Positions 16,651 to 25,723 are shown, counted from the first letter of the stretch. The stretch: 64,000 nt of DNA from Natrinema longum (GCF_017352095.1 NZ_CP071463.1:620001-684000), one strand, 5' to 3'. A program made the numbers and translations. The notes: generated by a model not told the origin, from the letters alone.

Positions 16651-18102
16651 TCAGTCAGCCCCGCTTCCTGACCCACCGCCGTTTCCGGAGCCGCTATCCG
16701 ATCCTGGCTCACCGCTCGCACCGTTTCCAGCCCCGTTCCCGGCTCCCGATTCGCCGTCGTTTCCGGGCGTCCTATCGGGCCCCGACTCACCGCCGCTGTT
16801 CCCAGGTGTCGTCTCCGATCCGGGCTCACGAGCGCTGTTTCCGGACGCGCTGTCAGGTCCCGAGTCGCCGGTGTTGCCGGGTGTGTTCTCAGATCCCGAA
16901 TCACCGCTGTTGCCAGGTGTACTCTCGGGTCCCGAATCGCCGGTGTTGCCGGGTGTGTTCTCAGATCCCGAATCGCCGCTGTTGCCGGGTGAACTCTCAG
17001 ATCCCGAATCACCGTTGTTGCCGGGTGAACTCTCAGATCCCGGGTCGCCGGTGTTTCCAGGTGTGCTCTCAGATTCCGAGTTACCGCTATTGCCGGGTGT
17101 GCTCTCAGATCCCGAGTCACCGCTGTTGCCGGGTTTGTTCTCAGGTCCCGAATCACCGTTGTTTCCGGGTGTGTTCTCAGGTCCCGAATCACCGTTGTTT
17201 CCGGGTGTGTTCTCAGGTCCCGAGTCGCCGCCGTTCCCAGGCGTGGTATCCGTTCCACCGGGGCTGTTCCCGGGTGTATCCTTGGGGTTCGAGTCGTTGC
17301 CGTTTCCGGGTGCGCTCTCAGGCCCCGAATCGCCGCTGTTCCCGGGTTTCGGATCCGGCCCGGACCCGCTGGCGCTGTTTCCGGGTGCGCGCTCAGGACC
17401 TGACTCACCGTTGGCGTTTCCGAGCGTGCCATCAGCCCCTTGCCCACCCTTGTCGGCGGGCCCGCCACGATCGGCCGGTGGTCCCGTGCCGACACCGGCC
17501 GACCCCTTCGGCTCGGACAGTCCTCGAGCGACCGGCTCGATGCTGGGGCCTGCTTGTTCCGAGGCGTTTCGTCGGGCTTCGGTCGCGTTCTCCCGAAGCG
17601 CAGCGAGTCGAGTTTCGGTCCCACCCGTCTCGGCAGCACGGCGCTCGGTTCGATCGATCGATCGTTCGAGGGCCGCGATTTCGACCGTCACCGTCGCCAT
17701 TCGAGACTGATAGGCTCCACGGGAAAGATTGTCACGTTGCTCCCGGAGTTCGGCGCGTTCCGCCTCGAGATCCCGCAACTGCGCTTCGAGGTCGGTCGTT
17801 CGTTCGTCGACGAGCGCAGTTTGGCTGTCGGTGTCCGAAGCGTCGTATGCTGCGTCGAACATCTCGGTATCGACCGTCTGTTTGGTATCGGCTGCGCTCG
17901 CTTGCATCAACGCCCCGACTGACGCGTTCGTCGGTCCCGTCCCCCCGACTGACGCGTTCATCGCTCCCGTCTCGGCGTGGTCGGGTTGGGTGAGTTGGGC
18001 CCCGGTCAACGGACTCACGACGGCACCGCTTACCAGCGGTGCGGCTGTGAGTGCGAGGGCGGCGAGGGCCACGAAGAGGGCAACCGACCGAGTGGTTGTC
18101 AT
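16651..18102 (-). CDS. Secreted coiled-coil protein with long PGN tandem-repeat domain
   Basis: A 483-residue protein. A Sec signal peptide covers residues 1-27 (hydrophobic core VALFVALAALALTAAPL). A coiled-coil segment (about 95-165) contains LEAQLRDLEAERAELREQRD. From about 230 to the end it is a low-complexity, Gly/Ser/Pro/Asn repeat. The commonest unit is 12 residues, PGN-x-GDSG-x-E-x-T, about 17 copies with variations. There is no PGF-CTERM anchor, so it is probably released or held by other means. Function unknown; a surface spacer, adhesin or matrix protein is inference. A TATA-like TTTTTAG lies about 30 bases before the ATG. Confidence 0.8.
   Translation of the reverse strand: MTTTRSVALFVALAALALTAAPLVSGAVVSPLTGAQLTQPDHAETGAMNASVGGTGPTNASVGALMQASAADTKQTVDTEMFDAAYDASDTDSQTALVDERTTDLEAQLRDLEAERAELREQRDNLSRGAYQSRMATVTVEIAALERSIDRTERRAAETGGTETRLAALRENATEARRNASEQAGPSIEPVARGLSEPKGSAGVGTGPPADRGGPADKGGQGADGTLGNANGESGPERAPGNSASGSGPDPKPGNSGDSGPESAPGNGNDSNPKDTPGNSPGGTDTTPGNGGDSGPENTPGNNGDSGPENTPGNNGDSGPENKPGNSGDSGSESTPGNSGNSESESTPGNTGDPGSESSPGNNGDSGSESSPGNSGDSGSENTPGNTGDSGPESTPGNSGDSGSENTPGNTGDSGPDSASGNSAREPGSETTPGNSGGESGPDRTPGNDGESGAGNGAGNGASGEPGSDSGSGNGGGSGSGAD
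16750..17410 (-). repeat. Coding minisatellite, 36-base unit
   Basis: Direct repeats of about 36 bases, each coding PGN-(N/S/T/G)-GDSG-(P/S)-E-(N/S)-(T/S/K). The central 9-10 copies (about 16860-17230) are nearly identical and edge copies are diverged. Such an array can expand or contract by slippage or recombination without breaking the frame. Confidence 0.85.
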
Positions 18103-18472
18103 CGACTCCGACCTTGACCGGAACGTACTAAAAAGGCGGAGCTTCGTTCGAACCGTTTACACCGTCCGTTCAGCGGTCGAGAGCGCTTTTGAGCGTTCAA
18201 GAGAGGCACAGTTCCCCTGACCGGTCTCGTTCGGGAACGGTCGGCTCTCAGGTCGACCGACCGTTGCTTACAGCGTCAAAACCCCGAAATCCCGCCGCTG
18301 AGTCCGTGAGAAAATCGGTCTCGGTCCGGTTCGTCCACTCGAGGGGACAACGATCACGGCCGACGGTCGCTCACCGACGCCGGAAGCCGCCTCGAGCGAC
18401 CGGTCTGATAGCGCGCCGATTTAAACGTCTCGGCAAACAGTTATACCGATCCAGACCATGTGACTAGTTAGC
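18103..18472. other. Divergent intergenic region
   Basis: 370 bases between the repeat protein (leftward) and DUF5802 (rightward). It contains promoter elements for both. I see no gene. Confidence 0.5.
18440..18447 (+). promoter_or_regulatory. TATA box of the DUF5802 gene
   Basis: GTTATACC, 26-33 bases before the ATG at 18473. Confidence 0.55.
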
Positions 18473-18865
18473 ATGTTCGAGGTGTTCTCACAGGGCTACT
18501 ATCTCGGACGGCTCTACGTGACCCCGACCGACGGGGATCGCGCACTCATGGATCAGACCCAACACGAGCGGATCAACGAGGCGGTGTACGCGAGTGGGAC
18601 GGGCCTCGAGCGACTCGACGCCCCGCTGGTGATGAAACTCGAATCCCGGCACTTCCCGGTTCACGGGTCGACGACCGTCCCGACGAACACGCTCGCGCTT
18701 CCGGAATCGATGCTCGAGGGAACCGAAATCAGGAACCCGCCCTCGCTTCGAGAGGTGTTCCTCGCCCGTCGAGAACGTGCCAGGCAGTTGCTCGAGTTTA
18801 CCGGAAACTGGCAGGAGCGGGGCCACACCCGCCCGTCAGACGACCGAGGAAACGTCGGAACGTAG
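18473..18865 (+). CDS. DUF5802 family protein
   Basis: A 130-residue haloarchaeal-specific protein. It begins MFEVFSQGYYLGRLYVTP and continues with DQTQHERINEAVYASG, LDAPLVMKLESRHFPVHG and the closing NPPSLREVFLARRERARQLLEF, which I recognise as the DUF5802 pattern. Cytoplasmic, function unknown. The strong TATA box suggests appreciable expression. The Vms1-like gene follows 29 bases later and may be co-transcribed, which would loosely link it to translation quality control; that link is inference. Confidence 0.8.
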   Translation: MFEVFSQGYYLGRLYVTPTDGDRALMDQTQHERINEAVYASGTGLERLDAPLVMKLESRHFPVHGSTTVPTNTLALPESMLEGTEIRNPPSLREVFLARRERARQLLEFTGNWQERGHTRPSDDRGNVGT

Positions 18866-18894
18866 AAGTAGGCTCGCTTCGCGTTTTCGGCTGG

Positions 18895-19824
18895 ATGCTC
18901 GACGAGTTGCTCGGCCGCGCATCGCTCAAGGAGCGAATCGACGAACTCGAGGACGAAAACGAGCGGTTGCGGAAGCGCTACGAGGCCGAATCCGAACGGC
19001 GGGCCGACGCTGCGACCGCCAGACAGGACGCCGAGGAGCGAATCAACCGACTCGAGGATCGGATCGCCCAACTCGAGGGCGAACTCGAACGGGAACCCGA
19101 GGCGGACCCCGGGCTCACCGTCCGTCGCCGTGATCGACTCCGGGGCGGCGACCTCGAAGCGGTGTTCGAGCGACTATCCTCGTTTCGGACGGGTCCCGAA
19201 GGCGCACTGACCGTCGGGGTGGCCGACGAGGTCTCGGACTCGGTTCGGACTGCCCTCGACGACGTCCTGGGCGATCGGATCGCACTCCTCGAGGACGCGA
19301 CACCGTGTCTGTGTTGCGTCGACGATGCGGGACTCCTCGCGGTGACCCTCGAACCCCCTCTCGTCCCCGAACAGGACGCGGTCTGGAACGACAGGTTCGC
19401 ACTCGAGCGGGAGTGGTTCCTGCCGACCGGCCGACACGCGATCGCGCTCGTCCGGACGGATCTGTTCGCCCTCGGCACCTACGAGGACGACGACCGGGTC
19501 GCCTATCGCGGGTTCGAAAGCGACGTCAAGGGGAGCCACTCGAAAGGAGGATTCTCCCAGGCTCGATTCGAGCGGATTCGCGACGGACAGATCGACGACC
19601 ACCTCGAGCGCTGTCGGGAGGCGCTCGCCGAGTACGAGGCCGGGGGCGACCGGGCCGACACGCCGCTGTATCTCGTCGGCCAGCGCGGCATCGTCGACGC
19701 GCTCGTCGAGGAATCCGATCTCGAGCCGAGCGCGACGGCCGCCGTCGACGCGACCGGCGATCCGAAACCGGCGCTCGAACAGGCCGTCCACTCGTTCTGG
19801 ACGACCGAACTGCGGGTCCTGTAG
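18895..19824 (+). CDS. Vms1/Ankzf1-family peptidyl-tRNA hydrolase-like protein
   Basis: A 309-residue protein. A long N-terminal coiled coil (about 5-70; IDELEDENERLRKRYEAES and onwards) precedes a VLRF1 domain related to release factor eRF1. Its signature loop is SHSKGGFSQARFERIRDGQ at about 214-232. Eukaryotic Vms1/ANKZF1 uses such a loop to release stalled nascent chains from tRNA on split ribosomes. Here the GGQ is replaced by GGF with a Gln two positions later, as in related archaeal forms. A CLCCVDDAG stretch is notable. Function in rescue is inferred from the family. It starts 29 bases after DUF5802. Confidence 0.82.
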   Translation: MLDELLGRASLKERIDELEDENERLRKRYEAESERRADAATARQDAEERINRLEDRIAQLEGELEREPEADPGLTVRRRDRLRGGDLEAVFERLSSFRTGPEGALTVGVADEVSDSVRTALDDVLGDRIALLEDATPCLCCVDDAGLLAVTLEPPLVPEQDAVWNDRFALEREWFLPTGRHAIALVRTDLFALGTYEDDDRVAYRGFESDVKGSHSKGGFSQARFERIRDGQIDDHLERCREALAEYEAGGDRADTPLYLVGQRGIVDALVEESDLEPSATAAVDATGDPKPALEQAVHSFWTTELRVL

Positions 19825-19924
19825 GAGTCGATCCCGTCGGTCTCATACGGTTTGCTGTCCCGATGTCCCGGCGGGACCGCAGGACGGCCTCGGTCCCACC
19901 GGCACTGACGGACAGGAGACCATA

Positions 19925-20119
19925 TCAGTAGCCCCCTCCCTCGTCGAAACAGCGCCCACACCTGTCGGCGTCGGCGCCGTCGATCGCTTGCTCGACGGGG
20001 ACCAGCCGGAGGTGTTCGTGGGCGACGTGGGACGTCGCTCCGCAACTCGTCTGAAAGTCCGACTGGCCGGATTCGTACTTGTGGATCTTGTTCGTCGTCT
20101 CGTTGAGGACACCATTCAT
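19925..20119 (-). CDS. Small zinc-binding protein (64 aa)
   Basis: Begins MNGVLNETTNKIHKYESGQS. The probable zinc ligands are Cys26 (TSCG), His residues at about 31-35 and the pair RCGRC (Cys54, Cys57). This matches a class of haloarchaeal mini-proteins with HKYE...CG...CGxCF. The frame also has Met codons at 20131 and 20134. The ATG at 20119 is preferred because CTTATGA (about 20146-20152) lies about 27-30 bases upstream. Function unknown; such proteins are thought to be regulatory or chaperone-like partners. Confidence 0.72.
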   Translation of the reverse strand: MNGVLNETTNKIHKYESGQSDFQTSCGATSHVAHEHLRLVPVEQAIDGADADRCGRCFDEGGGY

Positions 20120-20368
20120 GTTCCATGGCATCATGGCCCATCATCATAAGCGCATCGTCCGTTACACCGGAATCGACGGCAAGAATACGTCTCGAGGGGG
20201 TTAAACACGTTTTTCGCTCTCAGAGACGAACGCTCGAGTGCGTCTGTCTGCCCTCGAAATCGTCTCGCGTACCCAATGTGGTGACGCAGTCGAGGCACAT
20301 CCGGACGCCAAGGCGGCTGAGAGAGGGTCCTGTTCGCCAGCGTTACAGCTCTCTCCGGCGAACGCCGC

Positions 20369-21732
20369 TCATCGGGTGGTGTCCGGAGGCGTGGCGTCGC
20401 TCTCCGCACTCTCGGTAGCCCTCGACGCCGACGACGCCCCAACGGGATCGCTCGGGGAGATCGCCTCGAGCGAGAGGACGAGGACCGCACCGATCGAGAC
20501 GAGTCCACCGGCGACGACGAACGCAGCGAGATAGCCGAGAGTCGCTACCCAGCCGCCGAGAACGCCCCCGAGACCGCCGCCGATCGCGCCCAGGGCGACG
20601 TAGCCCCCGAGCATCTCGCCGCGAACGCTCGGCGGTGCGAGCCGGGTAACGATCGCCGTCCCGACGACGGCGATTCCGGCCCAGGTGACCCCGACGAGTG
20701 CCAGAACGAGGCCCGCAGTGCCGAAGGCGACGGAGACTCCCAATCCCGTGATGGCGACGATCGACGGGAACAATACCGCCCTCGCGGCCAGTACACCCCT
20801 TGCAGGTGCCGGACGTCGTATCGAGCGGAGAGACTGCCAGCGCCCTCATAACAGACCGCGGAGCCGAGACTCGAGGCGAGATAGAGCCCGAACACCTGCC
20901 CCGAGTCGAACCCGATGTCGGTCAGAAACAGCGGGAGCGGAGCCCAGAACGCTGCGGAGCCGGTAAAGAAGAAGAGTCCGGCGACGAAGTAGGTCGTCAG
21001 TGCCGGATCGAAACGAGTGGCCAGCCGTCGCGGATCGATCCCACGCGTCGTCCAGTAGAGCCGGTTCGGTGCGAACACGAACGTCGCACCCTTGATGCCA
21101 CGACCCGAACTCGTGAGGAGTCGGCCGATCCGTCGAACGGCACGGTCGTCGGTGACGTGGTCCGAGGGTGCGGGCCGCGGGAGCGTTCGTGCCGCGAGGA
21201 CCGCACTCACGCCGGCACAGGCTGCGAGTGCCCAGAACAGGGTTCTGGGTACCGCATCGGCTGCGAGCAGTCGGCTCCCGACGAACGGCCAGACCGTTCC
21301 GAGGACGAGGCCGCCGGCCCAGCCGTAGCCCTGATACTTGTTGACGAGCCCGATCCGTTCGCTCCAGCGGGACTCCGGTATCTCGTCGACGACGAGCATG
21401 GTCAAGACGGGGCCGACCGACGAGACGAACAGCCAGAGCACCGCGTTCGCGACGACGACCGCGGTAATCGACGACAGCAACGGGATGACGGCAAGCGATG
21501 CCGTGACACCGATCAGTGTCCCGACCACCAGCGGTCGACGGCTATCGACCCGGTTCGCGAGTCGACCGAACGCGATCGCACCGGGTGCGCCGACGATGGC
21601 TGCCGTCGCTGCCAACACCCCGAGCTGTACCGGCGATGCGCCGAGCAGGACGATATAGAGAGGTGTCAGCAGCGATGCGGCCCCGAATGCGACCGAGCCC
21701 AGTCCCCAGGCGACGAGCCAGCGGTCAGTCAT
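20369..21732 (-). pseudogene. MFS transporter with a single frameshift
   Basis: A 12-helix major facilitator protein of about 450 residues in two frames. From ATG 21732 the first frame gives nine or so helices, including VLLGASPVQLGVLAATAAIVGAPGAI (split at gaps between helices) and the loop GRLANRVDSRRPLVVG. It becomes nonsense after HLQGV. The other frame supplies AARAVLFPSIVAITGLGVS to the stop at 20369. Adding one base to the C4 run at 20796-20799 restores HLQGGVLAARAVLF. So it is one homopolymer contraction, real or a sequencing error. Substrate unknown. It is the last gene of the sulfatase-GtrA-VTT series. Confidence 0.8.
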
Positions 21733-21814
21733 TACGTAGCGGTCGGCTGTGAACCGCTAAACACTGGTAACATTTGCCCTGAGCCGACCCGTTCCAGTGG
21801 TCGACCCGGCGCGC

Positions 21815-22369
21815 TCAAAACACGCTCACGAGACCACCGACGAAGCCGACCGTCACGACGAGCCGTCCGAGGCTCCCGAGAAACGTGGCCACGGCGAACT
21901 TCGGGTAATCCCGCTCGAGGACGGCAAACGCGTATATCGAGATCGTGTCGGGAAAGAACGGCACGGACAGGGCGATCGCGAGTCCGCCGTAGCCGTAGCG
22001 TCGTGCGAGCTGGAGGGAACGCTTTTCCGACCAGCCCAAAACGTCCCATCTGGACTGCCGTAGCCACCGAGTTACCGGCCCGGATTGTTTGACCTCCTGC
22101 CCGATATGAAACGCGAAAACGCTGCCAGCTGCCTTTCCGATCGCGCTGACGAGCATGATGCTCGAGAGCGCCAGCCATGGCGGGAACCCGAGGTCGATCG
22201 GTGCGAGGAGGACGACCTCGCTGGGGCCGGGGAGCGCGAACGCGATCAGGAACGAGTAGAGGAAGATGATCCCCATCCCGGGCCAACCGGTCGCGGACTC
22301 GACGATCGTCTCGGTGCTTCCGGCGAGGAGGGCAATCACCCCATCGAGGACCACGGATATCGCGACCAT
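21815..22369 (-). CDS. VTT-domain (DedA/YqaA-like) membrane protein
   Basis: A 184-residue membrane protein. It has four to five hydrophobic segments and the VTT signature region FALPGPSEVVLLAPIDLGFPPW, followed by GKAAGSVFAFHIGQ, then GYGGLAIALSVPFFPDTISIYAFA. VTT/DedA proteins scramble or flip lipids such as undecaprenyl phosphate, or support membrane homeostasis. In archaea the substrate is unknown. It lies 99 bases after GtrA, which also acts on polyprenyl-linked sugars, so a role in lipid-linked glycan traffic is a reasonable inference. Confidence 0.75.
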   Translation of the reverse strand: MVAISVVLDGVIALLAGSTETIVESATGWPGMGIIFLYSFLIAFALPGPSEVVLLAPIDLGFPPWLALSSIMLVSAIGKAAGSVFAFHIGQEVKQSGPVTRWLRQSRWDVLGWSEKRSLQLARRYGYGGLAIALSVPFFPDTISIYAFAVLERDYPKFAVATFLGSLGRLVVTVGFVGGLVSVF

Positions 22370-22468
22370 TGCTGGTATCGTTTGTCGGATACTCGACTTC
22401 CGTTCCGTTTAATGGTTCGATACGTCGTCGCGATCTGGACGAGACCGGGTCGAGACGGAACCGGGTCG

Positions 22469-22894
22469 TCACGTCCCCCACGTCCATCGCGCATCGAGGA
22501 CGTACCGATAGACGCCGCTGAGAACGATGGCGATCCCGTTGGCCACCAGATACGGCGCGTGTGCCCACTCGACGATGCTGAAGAGCACAGCGATCTGGAT
22601 CGGGATCGCCGTCCCACGGACGACGTTCGTCTTGAGCAACCCGACGAGATAGTCGACGGTCCCGGTGTTTTGAGACCGCTGGAACGTCCACGCGTTGTTG
22701 AGAACGTAGGAGAGGACGATCGTAATCTCGATCGCCAGCAACGCACCGAGCAGGTAATGCAGTCCGGCACTGTCCACGAACGCCCACAGCAACACCAACT
22801 GTACGCCGGCGGCGACGGCCCCGACGATAACGAACCGGCGTAGCTGGCGGGCAAACGGCCCGTCGTGGAGGCTGCGAAGGAACGATCGGATCAT
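22469..22894 (-). CDS. GtrA family membrane protein
   Basis: A 141-residue protein with four membrane helices and the GtrA pattern. It has RRFVIVGAVAAGVQLVLLW at the first helix, LSYVLNNAWTFQ in the middle and the closing GVYRYVLDARWTW. GtrA-like proteins are thought to move polyprenyl-phosphate-linked sugars across the membrane for glycan synthesis. Its ATG shares one base with the TAA of the sulfatase gene, which indicates translational coupling and one transcript. Confidence 0.88.
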   Translation of the reverse strand: MIRSFLRSLHDGPFARQLRRFVIVGAVAAGVQLVLLWAFVDSAGLHYLLGALLAIEITIVLSYVLNNAWTFQRSQNTGTVDYLVGLLKTNVVRGTAIPIQIAVLFSIVEWAHAPYLVANGIAIVLSGVYRYVLDARWTWGT

Positions 22895-24330
22895 TATCGA
22901 TAGCCGAGGGCCGACAACCGGGCCTCGAGGTCCTCGTCGACCGCCCCATCGTCGGCCGTCTCCTCGGAGTCCTGTGCCCGTATCATGGTCGCGTGCTCCG
23001 TCGCGATCGGTGCGAACGAGTCGAGTCGGTCGCGTTGCTCGGGGGTCGGATCGGGAGCGAGGTTGGTTTGTTGGCGCGGATCGTCGGGCCGGTAATACAG
23101 TTCGGTTTCGTCCGTGTCGACGTTTTCGATGTACGTCCAGTCCCGGTCCCGGACGCTGACGAGGAGGTCGCCGTCCGCGAGCGATCGTGGAATCGGCTGT
23201 GCCGTCACGGAGTCGTCACGAACGGTGACCGAGACGATCGGCTCGTCCGCCGGCGAATCACCCTCGAGCACGCTCGGGACGAGCGTATCGCCGGTCCAAG
23301 AATCCGGTGGTTGGACGTCGAGCAAGTCGGTGACCGTCGGTGGAAGCGCATCGAGTCCGACCTGTCCCGCTACCCGTCTCCCCTCGGCACCGGGCACGTC
23401 GACGATCAGCGGGACCCGAATCAGTTCGTCGTATAGCTTCGGATAGTGCGCGAGGTGACCGTGTTCCTGAAACTCTTCGCCGTGGTCTCCAGCCACGATA
23501 ACGGCCGTCTCGTCGTCGAGTCCGTTCGCCGAGAGCGTCTCGAGTAGCCGTCCGATGCTCGCGTCGACCTGCCGAACCGACGCCTGGTAGAGGGTTCGAA
23601 GATCCGCCAGCGTTCGATCGCTGACGTCCAATCCCAGCCCGGTCCGGGTATGGGCGAGCAGCATTCGATGTGTCCCGAGTCGACCGGAGGAAACCTCACG
23701 GATGTACCGCGGCGCGGGGACGTACGGCGTGTGGACGTCCATGTAGTGGACCCAGAGGAAAAACGGCGATTCCGACGTTTCGACGAACGAACACGCGGCG
23801 TGTTCGACGTCGAACATCCGTGACGTGTCCAGAAACGGACGGTCGTCGGTTTCCCCACGGAGCCACGAACCGACCCGTCGGATCGGCGACGCGGCCAACT
23901 GGAGCCACGCCTCGACGGTGGGGTGGGTCGCGAGATACCGGCTGTAGACGCTGGAACCGACGTTCGCGACGAAGGAGTCGAACTCGTCGAACCCGTCGTC
24001 GTATCCCCAGTGTGTCGTGAGGAACCCGTTTGCGGCGTTGAAGCCACCGGTCGAAACGCCCGCCTCGGAGACCGCTTCCGCGAGCGTCGGCGAATCCTCG
24101 ACGCCGATCCGTCCACTATCCCCAAATACGGGGCGCGAAGCCAGCATCGACGGAAACGAGAACGGCGTCCAGTTACCGGTCGCGAACGCTCGTTCGAAAA
24201 CGGTTCCACGGTCGGCGAGTGAGTCCATCACTGGCGTATGGCGGTCGGCATCGTATGGACCGATCGCGTCCGCCCGCAGGGAGTCGACCGTCACGAGCAC
24301 GACGTTCGAGACTGAAGTGTCAGTTTCCAT
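22894..24330 (-). CDS. Sulfatase / phosphoethanolamine-transferase-type enzyme
   Basis: A 478-residue soluble alkaline phosphatase superfamily protein. NVVLVTVDSLRADAIGPY supplies the first metal ligands. The nucleophile region is TPFSFPSMLASRP, with Ser where modified sulfatases have Cys and no following Arg. HYMDVHTPYVP and IVAGDHGEEFQEHGHLAHYPKLYDE carry the remaining metal and substrate residues. Ser-type members hydrolyse or transfer sulfate or phospho-groups on glycans and lipids. No signal peptide is seen. It is first in a probable operon with GtrA, which suggests envelope glycan or lipid modification. Confidence 0.85.
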   Translation of the reverse strand: METDTSVSNVVLVTVDSLRADAIGPYDADRHTPVMDSLADRGTVFERAFATGNWTPFSFPSMLASRPVFGDSGRIGVEDSPTLAEAVSEAGVSTGGFNAANGFLTTHWGYDDGFDEFDSFVANVGSSVYSRYLATHPTVEAWLQLAASPIRRVGSWLRGETDDRPFLDTSRMFDVEHAACSFVETSESPFFLWVHYMDVHTPYVPAPRYIREVSSGRLGTHRMLLAHTRTGLGLDVSDRTLADLRTLYQASVRQVDASIGRLLETLSANGLDDETAVIVAGDHGEEFQEHGHLAHYPKLYDELIRVPLIVDVPGAEGRRVAGQVGLDALPPTVTDLLDVQPPDSWTGDTLVPSVLEGDSPADEPIVSVTVRDDSVTAQPIPRSLADGDLLVSVRDRDWTYIENVDTDETELYYRPDDPRQQTNLAPDPTPEQRDRLDSFAPIATEHATMIRAQDSEETADDGAVDEDLEARLSALGYR

Positions 24331-24703
24331 GTGTATTCAGTTACTCCGCCGGTCGCCGGTTCGCCACGATACTACGGTTCCACCGAGCGACGACGGACGT
24401 ACCGAAGAGCGGAGCGAGATCGGCCTGTCCGAACTGGTGAACCATTTCGTTGCAACCGAATCGGTGAGTAATTGGAATGAGGGTTTCGGTATCGGCGAAG
24501 TGATATATTTATGCTAATACGATACTCTCTCAAATATGTACTTAGCAGCTGAGACGATCACGGTATCGAACAGTTCAGCGCTCACTACTGTATCCGACGT
24601 GATCCGAACCACGACGCCGAACAGGTGCCCCTTCGGCCGGGTCGTCTCCCTGCTCTCGGTTCCGTGTCTCTATCGTTAAGTAGCCCCTCGCTCATGTTCG
24701 GAT
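24331..24703. other. AT-rich intergenic region
   Basis: 373 bases between the sulfatase (leftward) and DUF1611 (rightward). A strongly AT-rich patch at 24495-24540 contains the TATA-like GATATATTTA (24502-24511). A 47-codon frame (24536-24679) follows it but has poor haloarchaeal codon use. The DUF1611 TATA-like TATCGTTAAG is at 24671-24680. Confidence 0.5.
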
Positions 24704-25723
24704 ATGCGCGTTGCCATCCTCGCTCACGAACTGTTTCCCGACCAGGCCAAGACCGCTCTCGGCGTGCTCCGGTACTCCGACCACGAAGCCGTCGCCGTTC
24801 TCGACCGCGCGAATAGCGGCCGACGGGTCGCCGAGTTCGTCCCCGACGTTCAGGACGCACCGATCGTCGCCGAGATGGCCGATCTCGAGCCGACCGACGT
24901 CGATGCGCTCGTGATCGGCATTGCTCCGATCGGCGGCGGCTTCGACGAACGGTGGCGCGAGGACGTTCGAACGGCCCTCGAGGCCGGCTGTGACGTGATC
25001 TCGGGACTGCATTACTTCCTCGCCGACGACGAGGAGTTCGCCCGACTGGCGGCGGAAAACGACTGCGAGCTCCGGGATATCCGGGATCCGCCGGCCGACC
25101 TCACGGTCGCGGACGGCGTCGCTGGCGAGGTCGACGCCGAGGTAATCCTCACCGTCGGCACGGACTGCTCGGTCGGCAAGATGACGACCACGATGGAGTT
25201 GGCTCGCGACGCCCGCCGGGCCGGCCACGACGCCGCCGTGATCCCGACCGGGCAGACGGGGATCGTGATCGAGGGCTGGGGCAACCCGATCGATCGGGTC
25301 GTCAGCGACTTCACGGCGGGTGCGGTCGAAGCAATGATTCTCGAGAAGGGTGACGATCACGACTACCTGTTCGTCGAGGGGCAAGGGAGTATCGTTCATC
25401 CGGCGTACTCACCGGTTACGCTGGGGATACTCCACGGGTCGATGCCCGACGCCCTCGTGCTCTGTCACGAGGCCGGCCGGGAGGAAATCCACGGCTACGA
25501 GTCGTTCTCGCTGCCGTCGATCTCGACGTACGTCGACCTTTACGAGCGCATCGCCACACCGGTCGCGGAGAGTCAGGTCGTCGCCGGCGCGCTCAACACC
25601 GCTGACCTCGAGGACGACGAGCACGCCCGCACGGCCGTCGACGAGTACGCCGACGCGCTGGGAACGCCCGCGAGCGACGTGCTCCGCTTTGGAACCGACG
25701 AGTTGCTCGAGGTGCTCTGCTGA
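24704..25723 (+). CDS. DUF1611 (DgcN-like) P-loop protein
   Basis: A 339-residue DUF1611 protein. The N-terminal domain (about 1-140) is Rossmann-like. The C-terminal P-loop domain begins ILTVGTDCSVGKMTTTMELAR (Walker A GTDCSVGKMTT, about residues 151-161), then IPTGQTGIVIEGWGNPIDRVVSDF, LFVEGQGSIVHPAYSPVTLGIL and CHEAGRE. In marine bacteria the same family, DgcN, acts in D-glutamate catabolism together with DgcA, an enolase-superfamily racemase. The next gene is exactly such an enzyme, one base away, so the pair is one operon. D-Glu metabolism is the leading hypothesis; dipeptide use is the alternative. Confidence 0.83.
   Translation: MRVAILAHELFPDQAKTALGVLRYSDHEAVAVLDRANSGRRVAEFVPDVQDAPIVAEMADLEPTDVDALVIGIAPIGGGFDERWREDVRTALEAGCDVISGLHYFLADDEEFARLAAENDCELRDIRDPPADLTVADGVAGEVDAEVILTVGTDCSVGKMTTTMELARDARRAGHDAAVIPTGQTGIVIEGWGNPIDRVVSDFTAGAVEAMILEKGDDHDYLFVEGQGSIVHPAYSPVTLGILHGSMPDALVLCHEAGREEIHGYESFSLPSISTYVDLYERIATPVAESQVVAGALNTADLEDDEHARTAVDEYADALGTPASDVLRFGTDELLEVLC

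Noticed and set aside
16750-17410. Regular direct repeats that could suggest a CRISPR array
   Set aside because: The repeats are contiguous 36-base coding units with no unique spacers and keep the frame.
16083-17993. A 636-codon Arg/Cys/Ser-rich frame and a 279-codon PG/PE-like repeat frame
   Set aside because: Both run through the PGN repeat gene on the other strand or frame; the repeat itself produces the apparent pattern. The minus frame has a signal peptide and coiled coil, so it is the real one.
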